Of a stretch of 64,000 nucleotides of DNA, positions 1-7,334 are shown one piece after another (position 1 is the stretch's first letter; the number at the start of each line of letters is the position of its first letter). A model generated the notes under the pieces. It searched no databases. It was not told where the DNA came from and saw only the letters and a program-made list of their open reading frames with translations. Both the position numbers and the translations under genes were made by a program. Source of the DNA: Lachnospiraceae bacterium oral taxon 500 (lineage in GTDB: Bacteria > Bacillota > Clostridia > Lachnospirales > Vallitaleaceae); contig CP027241.1 in NCBI GenBank assembly GCA_002999035.1, positions 2,494,195-2,558,194 of the forward strand, given 5' to 3'.

Positions 1-15
1 CAGTCTGCCTGCTCT

Positions 16-1566
16 TTAAAACAGTCCTAAAGAAGAAAGCACCTGCATCGCGTTGGCTTGTACTTCCTCCATCAGTTCCTCCATGTCTTCGGGTGTTGCC
101 TTGGCATAATCCCAAGCCTTATCTGGCTCAAAGGCCGAAAACTTAACATTATCGCCGGTTGCCAGCACTCCGGTCGCGACATGATATTTTATCGACTGTA
201 TCGGACTTTCCTCTTGCAATATGGTTTCCGCCGCCTTTTGCAGATCCATCTTAACCCCTGCGTAAGCATAGATAACCTGCTGTTTATCAACCACAAAAAT
301 CATGTCCAAAGTTGCCGAATCTTTCAAAGCCGAAATCATGTGTGCGGCCTCTGCGTCTGCATGAGGCTTGTCCATATTTTCCACGGCTTTATCCAGAACA
401 TCCAAAATCAGTTCCTTGGCATAGACCAATTCCGATTTTACTTCGTCGTCCCAGGCTGACTTCAAATGATACGAACCGCTGATCAGCTGAAAATAATTAT
501 ACACCAGCAAATCCTGATTCGCTTCGATTTCCGCAATCAGGCGTTCAAGGTAAGCTTCCATAAAGGGCTTAAAGTTTTCATCCGCCAGTAAATCCTTAGT
601 CAACTGAAGATAAAACTCCGCCGCTTCCGCCACGTTTTCATGGATTTCGTAAACTTCGCCTTTAAACTCCTTTTCTTCCTCGCCAACCGTCAGCTTGCGG
701 CTGCCTTTTTCCGATTTAATCTTGGCATCGTAATAATCCCGAACCCGTTCCAGATACTTCTTTTGGTTTAATTTCTTAAACTCGGGCAAAGTTACCGGAT
801 TCAGAGCCGTCCGCAGATACTTCATTGACTTTTGCACATTTTCATATGTAAAAGTATCGGCTGCGGACTCCATCGCTTGACTATCCATTACTCCATTGTC
901 TTCCAGCAGGCTATTTAAGCCTTCTTTTGAAAGATAAACTGACTTGCTCAGCAGTTTGGGGATCAAAAAAATCTGATCCTGATTTTGCTGTTGATAAGCA
1001 ATATCAAGCAGTTCCATGCTTTTCAGATAAATTCGAAAATCGGCTTCTATCTTACTTGCAGCTAAGTCCGACTTGGTACGCAGCTTCAAACCGGCTCCGC
1101 TTAGCAGCTCTGTGTACATCTCACTTTCCGGCTGACCCTCGCCTCCCTTCAGTTCATCCAAAATCCATTCCTGATAGGTATCCGATTTTGTGACTTCACC
1201 GCTTTTGAGGATAGCCGACCACAGTTTCTCAGCCTTGGTTTTACTGCTGATGACACCGGACACAAACAGGATTCCGATTACCAAAGCCGCTACAACAACT
1301 ACGCCGCCGATCCCGAGACCGACCCACAAACCGGTCTTTTTCTTAGCGGCCGGCTGCGGCTGATAGGGAAAAGGCTGCGCATACGGCTGCGGATTATTGT
1401 AATTTTGATAGGACCCTTCCGTCGGCATCCCCTGATTCGGCTGCGGCGGATAAGGCTGCGAATATCCCTGCATATTATTCGGCATCTGCCCCTGCGGCAT
1501 ATTCGGCTGCGGCTGATTTCCTGCCCCTGTATTCCATCCGTTATTGGTTTGATTTTGTTCGTTCAT
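16..1566 (-). CDS. Membrane-anchored protein of unknown function, Pro/Gln/Asn-rich N-terminus
   Basis: I do not recognise this 516-residue protein. Residues 1-75 are low complexity, rich in Pro, Gln, Asn, Gly and Tyr. A Lys triplet precedes one hydrophobic segment (about 78-103, Gly/Val/Ala/Ile-rich), followed by roughly 410 residues of mostly charged, helical-looking sequence with no cysteines. That predicts a cytosolic disordered tail, one membrane helix and an extracellular domain. The layout resembles the many clostridial Pro/Gln-rich tail proteins of unknown role; no catalytic motif is visible. An AGGAGT Shine-Dalgarno lies just upstream of the ATG. It sits 74 bases downstream of the S1-domain gene in the same direction, so the two may be cotranscribed. 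The stop codon lies inside the window, so the gene is complete. Confidence 0.8.
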   Translation of the reverse strand: MNEQNQTNNGWNTGAGNQPQPNMPQGQMPNNMQGYSQPYPPQPNQGMPTEGSYQNYNNPQPYAQPFPYQPQPAAKKKTGLWVGLGIGGVVVVAALVIGILFVSGVISSKTKAEKLWSAILKSGEVTKSDTYQEWILDELKGGEGQPESEMYTELLSGAGLKLRTKSDLAASKIEADFRIYLKSMELLDIAYQQQNQDQIFLIPKLLSKSVYLSKEGLNSLLEDNGVMDSQAMESAADTFTYENVQKSMKYLRTALNPVTLPEFKKLNQKKYLERVRDYYDAKIKSEKGSRKLTVGEEEKEFKGEVYEIHENVAEAAEFYLQLTKDLLADENFKPFMEAYLERLIAEIEANQDLLVYNYFQLISGSYHLKSAWDDEVKSELVYAKELILDVLDKAVENMDKPHADAEAAHMISALKDSATLDMIFVVDKQQVIYAYAGVKMDLQKAAETILQEESPIQSIKYHVATGVLATGDNVKFSAFEPDKAWDYAKATPEDMEELMEEVQANAMQVLSSLGLF

Positions 1567-1640
1567 TCTGCACTCCTATTTTTTACTCATCATCTTAAAC
1601 CGCTGTATCTGCGGTTGCCTTCCCGCTTCCGTCTGGCCGT

Positions 1641-2915
1641 TTAATTGAAATCCTTTAAGTCAATATTATCAAAGGCCGACTGCAGAGAGGTCATTGCTTC
1701 CGTGCTGGAAGCAGCCGGTATTTCAACTTCCTTCTTCTGCGGCGCATGGTTTCTGCGCGGTTCTCTCGGCTGTCTGGGTGCGGATGCTTCTGCGCTCTTC
1801 ATCGTCAGGCGAATCCGTTTTTCCGGCTTATTGACTTCCAGCACCCGGACATTGACCGTATCGCCTACCTTTAATACTTCGTCCGGTGATTTGATGTGCT
1901 TATCCGAAATCTGAGACAAATGAATCAGGCCTTCCACTCCGGTCGGCAGCGCCACAAATGCACCGAAATCTTTAATCCGCATCACTTTGCCTTCATAGGT
2001 TTCACCGGCGGTATAATCTTTTTCCACTGAATTCCAAGGATCCTGCGACCGGTCTTTCATGCCCAGACGAATCTTCTTTTTCGCCCGGTCTACTTCGATT
2101 ACATAAACCGATACTTCCTGTCCTTCTTTCACTACTTCTTCCGCCTTGGTCACCCGATCCCAGCTGAGATCTTCCAGCCGCACCAATCCGTCAACCGGGC
2201 CGATATTGACAAACACGCCAAAATCCATAATCTTTTTAACGACGCCGTTAAACTCATCGTCTGGACTCACCGTTTCAAACATTTTGGCTCTTTCGGCTTG
2301 AACTTTTTCTCTTTCTAATTCTTTCCGGGTAAAGACGGCCCGACCGGCTCTCTTGTCCAGTTCCAGCACCTGTACGTCAAATGCTTTGCCAACCAGTTCA
2401 TTTAAATCTTCAATATAAAATGCAGAAGCCAACGATGCCGGCATAAAGCCCCTTACACCCATGAAATCACACAGCACACCGCCCTTAATGGCCTGCGCTA
2501 CCGTAACCTCAATCGGCTGTTTATCCGTAAATGCCTTTTCAATCAGCTGCCAGCCTTCCAGCGCTGATGCCTTGGTTATCGACAATTCAACATTCCCTGT
2601 CCCGTCGTCGGTTCTTAAAATCTCTGCTTTGATTTTATCACCGACCTTGTACTTTTCATTTGGCTTTTGCTCCGGCTCCAAAGGCATTTCACTTGCAGGA
2701 ACAATTCCGTCGGAAGCATACCCGAAATTAACCAAAGCTTCTTTGTCGTTAACGCCGATGATCTCGCCTTCAACTAAATCGCCATTCTTGATTTTTTTCA
2801 AAGATGCGTTAATCTCAGCTTCATAATCCGCCATGGTTTCTGTCGGCTCCCCAGCCTTAACTTCTGTTACATTTTCTGTTACTGTTTCCTGCATTGAGTT
2901 CTTCATCTCGTCCAT
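1641..2915 (-). CDS. S1-domain RNA-binding protein (30S ribosomal protein S1 homologue, four S1 domains)
   Basis: This 424-residue protein has an acidic N-terminus followed by four S1 (OB-fold) repeats at about 46-118, 134-200, 220-290 and 305-378. Repeats 3 and 4 carry the typical patterns DFGVFVNIGPVDGLV and DFGAFVALPTGVEGLIH; repeat 2 is more divergent (GVRGFMPASL). The C-terminal tail is basic and Pro-rich, then acidic. Four-repeat S1 homologues are the normal Bacillota form, where they bind mRNA or ribosomes but are less central than in E. coli. A second S1 protein starts beyond the right window edge (63491-64000), so this genome has at least two paralogues and I cannot say which one is the ribosomal S1. 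A promoter candidate lies at 3028-3056. Confidence 0.9.
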   Translation of the reverse strand: MDEMKNSMQETVTENVTEVKAGEPTETMADYEAEINASLKKIKNGDLVEGEIIGVNDKEALVNFGYASDGIVPASEMPLEPEQKPNEKYKVGDKIKAEILRTDDGTGNVELSITKASALEGWQLIEKAFTDKQPIEVTVAQAIKGGVLCDFMGVRGFMPASLASAFYIEDLNELVGKAFDVQVLELDKRAGRAVFTRKELEREKVQAERAKMFETVSPDDEFNGVVKKIMDFGVFVNIGPVDGLVRLEDLSWDRVTKAEEVVKEGQEVSVYVIEVDRAKKKIRLGMKDRSQDPWNSVEKDYTAGETYEGKVMRIKDFGAFVALPTGVEGLIHLSQISDKHIKSPDEVLKVGDTVNVRVLEVNKPEKRIRLTMKSAEASAPRQPREPRRNHAPQKKEVEIPAASSTEAMTSLQSAFDNIDLKDFN

Positions 2916-3027
2916 AACTAAACCTCACTTTTTCTTTCGTTGACTTTCTACGCATTGTGCGAACCGTAAAACTTCAATATTCGCGGAAGACTCCCCTCTA
3001 TAAAAGTTTACAATCCCCCCAATTATT

Positions 3028-3056
3028 ATTGTACCATACCTTGCGCCAATTGAAAA
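3028..3056 (-). promoter_or_regulatory. Candidate sigma-A promoter for the S1-domain gene
   Basis: On the minus strand a TACAAT -10 box (3028-3033) and a TTTTCA -35 box (3051-3056) are separated by 17 bases. It lies about 110 bases ahead of the S1 gene start and inside a 68-codon open frame (2925-3131), which argues that the frame is not a gene. Confidence 0.5.
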
Positions 3057-3089
3057 GAGAATTTTAAAAAATTTTAAGAATTGAGCACG

Positions 3090-3107
3090 GTTCCGGCAAG
3101 CTGATAT
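3090..3107. repeat. Copy of the GTTC(A/C)GGCAAGC intergenic repeat
   Basis: The segment begins GTTCCGGCAAGC and continues TGATAT, close to six other intergenic copies in the window (44.8, 47.84, 47.97, 55.39, 57.86 and 62.57 kb). Just downstream GCCCGAAC can pair with GTTCCGGC to form a small imperfect hairpin. Confidence 0.5.
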
Positions 3108-3131
3108 TATGCCCGAACGATACCGATACAC

Positions 3132-5036
3132 TTACTTTGACTGAAAACCGGCTCGGCCTCTGCGCGCATTTTGCACCAGATGCGCCACAAACTTTTGAAT
3201 CGTTTCCATAAAAATCTCCGGCTTTAGTTCACCGCGATTGATTTTACTTAACCCTCTTTCCCATTTTCCGGTGGTTTCCGGTGAACGGAGCGATTTCGGC
3301 ACCATTCGGATCAGAGTCTTGCCTTTTTCGGTCGGCCGCAGGGTTTTCCCCTGACGCTGAATATAACCGACTTTCAACAGCCGTTCAATAATTCCGGCTC
3401 TGGTCGCCGGCGTGCCGAAACTGGATTCTTTCAGCTGCTCTTTTAATTCTTCATCTTCCACAAAGCGCCCGGCATTTTCCATGGCGCTGAGAAGCGTGGC
3501 CTCGGTATAGGGTTTGGGTGGTGTAGTCTGCTTTTTCAAAATCCGGCAATCCGTAACGGCCGCCGCCTGTCCCTTGCGGAGCGGAGGCAGGTTTCCGGTC
3601 ATTTCTTCCGCTTCGCCATCCTCACCGGTATCCGCCTCATTTTTTCCGTCCGGCGGCTGCGCTTCTCCCAGTGCTGCTTCCGCTTCCGGCTTGGCCCGGT
3701 TTTCCGGTTTTTGATAAAGCCATTTCCAGCCCTCGGCTTTGATGGTTTTTCCTTTGGACACAAAGGTCTCACCTTCAATCAGGGTAATCACCTTAATCGT
3801 TTGAAATTCATGATCCGGGTAAAAAACCGCCAAAAAGCGCTTCACCACCATTTGATAAATCCGCCGTTCTCTTTCATTCAGACTCTTTAGCACCGGTACC
3901 TTCTTAGTCGGAATAATCGCATGATGGTCGGTAATTTTTTTATTATCAATAATTCTTTTGGTAAAGTTCAGCTTGATCTCGCCGCCCTCTTTTAATTTGG
4001 CGATTGCTCCCTGAAAAGGCGGCACATCAATGCTGCGCATCGTATCACAAACCGTCGGCTTCATATCCTCGCTTAAGTAACGGCTGTCTGTCCGCGGATA
4101 GGTCAGCAGCTTATGTTTCTCATACAAAAGCTGGGCGGTATCAAGCACTTCCTGCGCAGTCAGGCCAAACTCCTTATTGGCTTGGCGCTGCAGTTCGGTC
4201 AAATCATATAGGAGCGGCGGCTTTTGCTTTTGGTTCTTTTTTTCAATCTCGGTGATCTTGCCGCTTTTCCCCTTGACCTTGGCGGCAATTGCCTCGGCTT
4301 TTTCCGCCGCCATGATTTTCGTTTCCGAAATCTGATCTTCAAACCATATGCCCTCATAGCTGCCGGCCTGGGATTCCAAATCTGCCGCTACCTCAAAATA
4401 ATCCTTGGGCACAAAATTGGTCAGTTCTTCTTCCCGGTCAACAATCAGTGCCAGAGTCGGGGTCTGTACCCGGCCGACGCTGAACAGATCCGAATACAGC
4501 GTGGTATAAGCTCTGGTCGCATTGATCCCGACCAGCCAGTCGGCTTCTGACCGGCACTTGGCCGAGTAATAAAGGTTGTTGTATTCCCGGCTGTCCTTTA
4601 ATTTTTGAAAGCCCTCAGAAATGGCTTCATCCGTCATAGACGAAATCCACAGCCGCTTAACCGGCTTTTGACAGTTGATATAATGATAAATATAACGAAA
4701 AATCAATTCGCCTTCCCGTCCGCTGTCAGTAGCGCAAATCAGTTCGCCGACATCTGCCCGCTCCGCCAAAGTGCGCAGGATATTGAGCTGAGCCTCTGTC
4801 TGCGGATAGGGCTTTAACCCCATTTCCCGCGGCATAATCGGCAAATCGGCGTACTGCCATTTTTTATAGCGGGGATCATAATCCTCCGGTTCTTTTAAAT
4901 TAATCAAATGGCCGACCGCCCAAGTAATCACATACGGATCGCCTTCGATATAACCGTTTCTCCGCTGCCGGACACCCAAAACTCTGGCGATATCGGCAGC
5001 AACCGACGGTTTTTCTGCTATGATTAAAGACTTCAA
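3132..5036 (-). CDS. topB: DNA topoisomerase III (type IA)
   Basis: Type IA topoisomerase that relaxes negative supercoils and decatenates replication intermediates through a 5'-phosphotyrosine link. The N-terminal Toprim domain starts KSLIIAEKPSVAADIARVLG and carries the acidic metal-binding motif in CATDSGREGE. The core has SVGRVQTPTLALIVDREEE and the catalytic tyrosine (about Tyr313) in LLTYPRTDSRYLS. No C-terminal zinc fingers are present, as usual for TopB. The frame stays open to an ATG at 5105, but I prefer the TTG at 5036: it gives the canonical N-terminus, is preceded by GAGGGAA, and a good promoter (5077-5105) lies inside the longer frame. The resulting 634 residues are normal for the family. 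Confidence 0.95.
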   Translation of the reverse strand: MKSLIIAEKPSVAADIARVLGVRQRRNGYIEGDPYVITWAVGHLINLKEPEDYDPRYKKWQYADLPIMPREMGLKPYPQTEAQLNILRTLAERADVGELICATDSGREGELIFRYIYHYINCQKPVKRLWISSMTDEAISEGFQKLKDSREYNNLYYSAKCRSEADWLVGINATRAYTTLYSDLFSVGRVQTPTLALIVDREEELTNFVPKDYFEVAADLESQAGSYEGIWFEDQISETKIMAAEKAEAIAAKVKGKSGKITEIEKKNQKQKPPLLYDLTELQRQANKEFGLTAQEVLDTAQLLYEKHKLLTYPRTDSRYLSEDMKPTVCDTMRSIDVPPFQGAIAKLKEGGEIKLNFTKRIIDNKKITDHHAIIPTKKVPVLKSLNERERRIYQMVVKRFLAVFYPDHEFQTIKVITLIEGETFVSKGKTIKAEGWKWLYQKPENRAKPEAEAALGEAQPPDGKNEADTGEDGEAEEMTGNLPPLRKGQAAAVTDCRILKKQTTPPKPYTEATLLSAMENAGRFVEDEELKEQLKESSFGTPATRAGIIERLLKVGYIQRQGKTLRPTEKGKTLIRMVPKSLRSPETTGKWERGLSKINRGELKPEIFMETIQKFVAHLVQNARRGRAGFQSK

Positions 5037-5076
5037 TCCATTCCCTCGCTCTTTTGCCGTATTGGTTGCAGTGTTT

Positions 5077-5105
5077 ATCATACCATTTTTCAGTAAAAAA
5101 AACAA
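5077..5105 (-). promoter_or_regulatory. Candidate promoter of topB
   Basis: Minus-strand -35 TTGTTT (5100-5105) and -10 TATGAT (5077-5082) with a 17-base spacer. Transcription would begin near 5070, about 35 bases before the TTG start at 5036 and downstream of the alternative ATG at 5105. Confidence 0.55.
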
Positions 5106-5177
5106 GACTGCCTGCCGTCTTGCCGCTCACATAGGCTGTCCGCCAAACGCGCTGCTCCATACCAAACCATCAAATGA

Positions 5178-5206
5178 TTGATTGTGGCTGATAAAAATGG
5201 TATAAT
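5178..5206 (+). promoter_or_regulatory. Candidate promoter of the DUF1275 gene
   Basis: TTGATT (5178-5183), 17 bases, then a perfect TATAAT (5201-5206). The DUF1275 gene starts 75 bases downstream with an AAGGAG Shine-Dalgarno at 5264-5269. It diverges from topB. Confidence 0.65.
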
Positions 5207-5281
5207 TTGATAGTGATAGGTGAATTTAAAATTTATCATACCTTAGATATCCTTCAAAAAATTAAGGAGAAATAGAAATCT

Positions 5282-5944
5282 ATGAAAGATTTGATTTTTT
5301 CGTTTGCCAACTGGTGGAACTGGCTGCTGACTTTTACCAGCGGCTTTGCTAATATTGGCTGTCTGTTTCTTTTCAGTCATTCCGCCACTCACCATACCGG
5401 CAATATCAGCCGGATTGCCATAGCACTGGAAAAGGGGAACTGGACGGAACTTGGAGTGCTCTTTTTCATTGTTCTTTGCTTTTTTGCCGGTTCTGTTCTG
5501 TGTGGCCTTTTGTTTCATTCGCAGACGATGACGCCCAAAAAGCGCTACGGCATTCTGTTAATCTTTTTAGGCATTCTTTTGTTGGCCGTTTATTATCTTC
5601 AGCCGGGCAATATGGTACTTTATGCCATCGCTTTCTTATCCGGCGCCCAAAACGCAATGTTTATTTATATCAAATCCTTTTTGGCGCGCAGCACGCATCT
5701 GACCGGATATCTGACCGACAGCGGCTTTGCTCTCGGCCGGATTTTAGCCGGCTATATGGAGGATCTACCGAAACTGTTTTTTAATTTGTCACAAATCGTC
5801 TTCTTTCTGCTGGGCGGCCTGGCCGCCTCCGCCTTTGGCCGGCATTTTCCGGCCGGACTGGTGCCGCTGATTGCCGGTCTTTATATCTTAGGCGGGCTGA
5901 TTTATTTTATCGCCCGGCGCGGACATTTATTCGGGGTCAAGTAA
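5282..5944 (+). CDS. DUF1275 (YoaK-type) membrane protein
   Basis: A 220-residue, very hydrophobic protein with about six predicted membrane helices. The first helix ends in a patch containing HTGNIS near residue 40, matching the conserved TGN turn of DUF1275/YoaK proteins, and the overall helix layout and length fit. The function of the family is not established; a transport role is usually assumed. It is the only plus-strand gene in this stretch, with its own promoter, and its stop lies only three bases from the stop of the convergent MATE gene, with no terminator hairpin between them. Family assignment is by motif and topology only. Confidence 0.8.
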   Translation: MKDLIFSFANWWNWLLTFTSGFANIGCLFLFSHSATHHTGNISRIAIALEKGNWTELGVLFFIVLCFFAGSVLCGLLFHSQTMTPKKRYGILLIFLGILLLAVYYLQPGNMVLYAIAFLSGAQNAMFIYIKSFLARSTHLTGYLTDSGFALGRILAGYMEDLPKLFFNLSQIVFFLLGGLAASAFGRHFPAGLVPLIAGLYILGGLIYFIARRGHLFGVK

Positions 5945-5947
5945 AAC

Positions 5948-7333
5948 TCACTCTGCCCTGCCGGACTGTCCGCTGAGCAAAGAACCTTGCTCAAATATTT
6001 TTGCATATCTCCTGCCAACTACCGCCACTGCCAAAATAAATGATAAAAAATCCGAAACCGGCTGAATCAGGCAAATGCCTAACTGCCCATACAGTGCCGG
6101 CAAAAGATATAAAAGCGGAATATAAAATATCCCCTGCCGGGAGGACGAGATTAGCAATGCCCAAAAATATTGGCCGGTATTTTGCATAAACATACTGCTG
6201 ACCGCCAAAAATCCCAAAAGCGGCATGGTCAGGCATTGCAACCGGAGAATCCGAATCCCGATAAACACTACCTCCGAATCCTTTGACAGCATTTGAATAA
6301 ATCGCCCGGCAAAAACATACAAAACTGCCGAAGCCAGAATTAAAAAAACCGTGCCCGACCAAACCGTCAGCTGAAACGCCTTTTTTACCCGATCATACTG
6401 CCCGGCTCCGTAATTCATAGCGCAGATCGGCTGAAAGCCCTGCCCCCAGCCAATCATAATCATATAAGCTAAAGCCGCCGCTTTGGCGCTGACGGTTAAA
6501 GCCGCTATCATACTTTCTCCGTACTGCGCCGCTATGGCGTTGAGCAGCACCAGTGCCGCGCTGGTAATTGCCTGCCTGGAAAAATTAGGCATTCCGCCAG
6601 CCAGAATATGATAAATCAGCTCTCGCTTGTACTTCGCTTTTCCCGGCCGAACCGGAATGTTTCCGTTTTTTTCAGCCAGCCAAGTCAAAACCATACAGCC
6701 GATCACCTGTCCGGCCAGTGTCGCATAGCCGGCTCCTAAAAAACCCATGCCCAAACCAAACATCAAAATCGGGTCGAGCGCCATATTACTCAGCATCCCG
6801 GCCAGCAAACCCAGCATCCCGTCTTTGACATTTCCGCACAGCCGCAGCTGATTATAAAGCGTGATGCCGTATAAACTAAACGGAATACTGATGATAATCA
6901 GCCTTAAATATTGGCTGGTATAGGTCAATACATTTTCCGAGGCATTTCCGCCAATCAGCCCAGCCAGCGGCACAATAAAAACCTGAGCAAAAATCATGAT
7001 CACCAGCCCGCTGACAGCCGCCAGCCCGATTCCGACCGCCGAAACGATTTCCGCTTCTTTATAATTTTTCTCCCCGATTCGTTTGGCCATAACATTACCA
7101 CTGCCATAGCCATACCAAAAACCAATTGCCTGGATAAGGCTGACCAAGCTAAAAACAACGCCAACAGCCGCCGTCATGGAGCGATTATTTAAAAGCCCGA
7201 CAAAAAATGTATCCGTCAGATTATAAATGACGCTGACTAACATGCCGATAATCGTCGGCACGGAAGTTTTGATAAGCAGCGGCATCAGCGGCTCTGTTAA
7301 AATTTTCCGGCGCCTTGCTTCTTTAGCATTCAT
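5948..7333 (-). CDS. MATE family multidrug efflux transporter
   Basis: A 461-residue, roughly 12-helix transporter of the MATE superfamily (MepA/DinF-like), which exports cationic or aromatic drugs in exchange for Na+ or H+. The start is typical: LLIKTSVPTIIGMLVSVIYN then LTDTFFVGLLNNRSMTAAVG. The two pseudo-symmetric six-helix halves are visible. The start was set at the ATG at 7333 rather than 7414 because an AGGGGGG ribosome-binding site sits seven bases upstream and the first helix then begins at the usual distance. The upstream gene stops at 7335, one base before this start, so translation is probably coupled. It is the last gene of a tetR - antibiotic-phosphotransferase-like - MATE operon, which suggests a drug-resistance role. 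Confidence 0.9.
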   Translation of the reverse strand: MNAKEARRRKILTEPLMPLLIKTSVPTIIGMLVSVIYNLTDTFFVGLLNNRSMTAAVGVVFSLVSLIQAIGFWYGYGSGNVMAKRIGEKNYKEAEIVSAVGIGLAAVSGLVIMIFAQVFIVPLAGLIGGNASENVLTYTSQYLRLIIISIPFSLYGITLYNQLRLCGNVKDGMLGLLAGMLSNMALDPILMFGLGMGFLGAGYATLAGQVIGCMVLTWLAEKNGNIPVRPGKAKYKRELIYHILAGGMPNFSRQAITSAALVLLNAIAAQYGESMIAALTVSAKAAALAYMIMIGWGQGFQPICAMNYGAGQYDRVKKAFQLTVWSGTVFLILASAVLYVFAGRFIQMLSKDSEVVFIGIRILRLQCLTMPLLGFLAVSSMFMQNTGQYFWALLISSSRQGIFYIPLLYLLPALYGQLGICLIQPVSDFLSFILAVAVVGRRYAKIFEQGSLLSGQSGRAE

Positions 7334-7334
7334 T

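Noticed and set aside
2925-3131. 68-codon minus-strand frame between topB and the S1 gene
   Set aside because: It contains the likely promoter of the S1 gene and no family pattern; no good ribosome-binding site.
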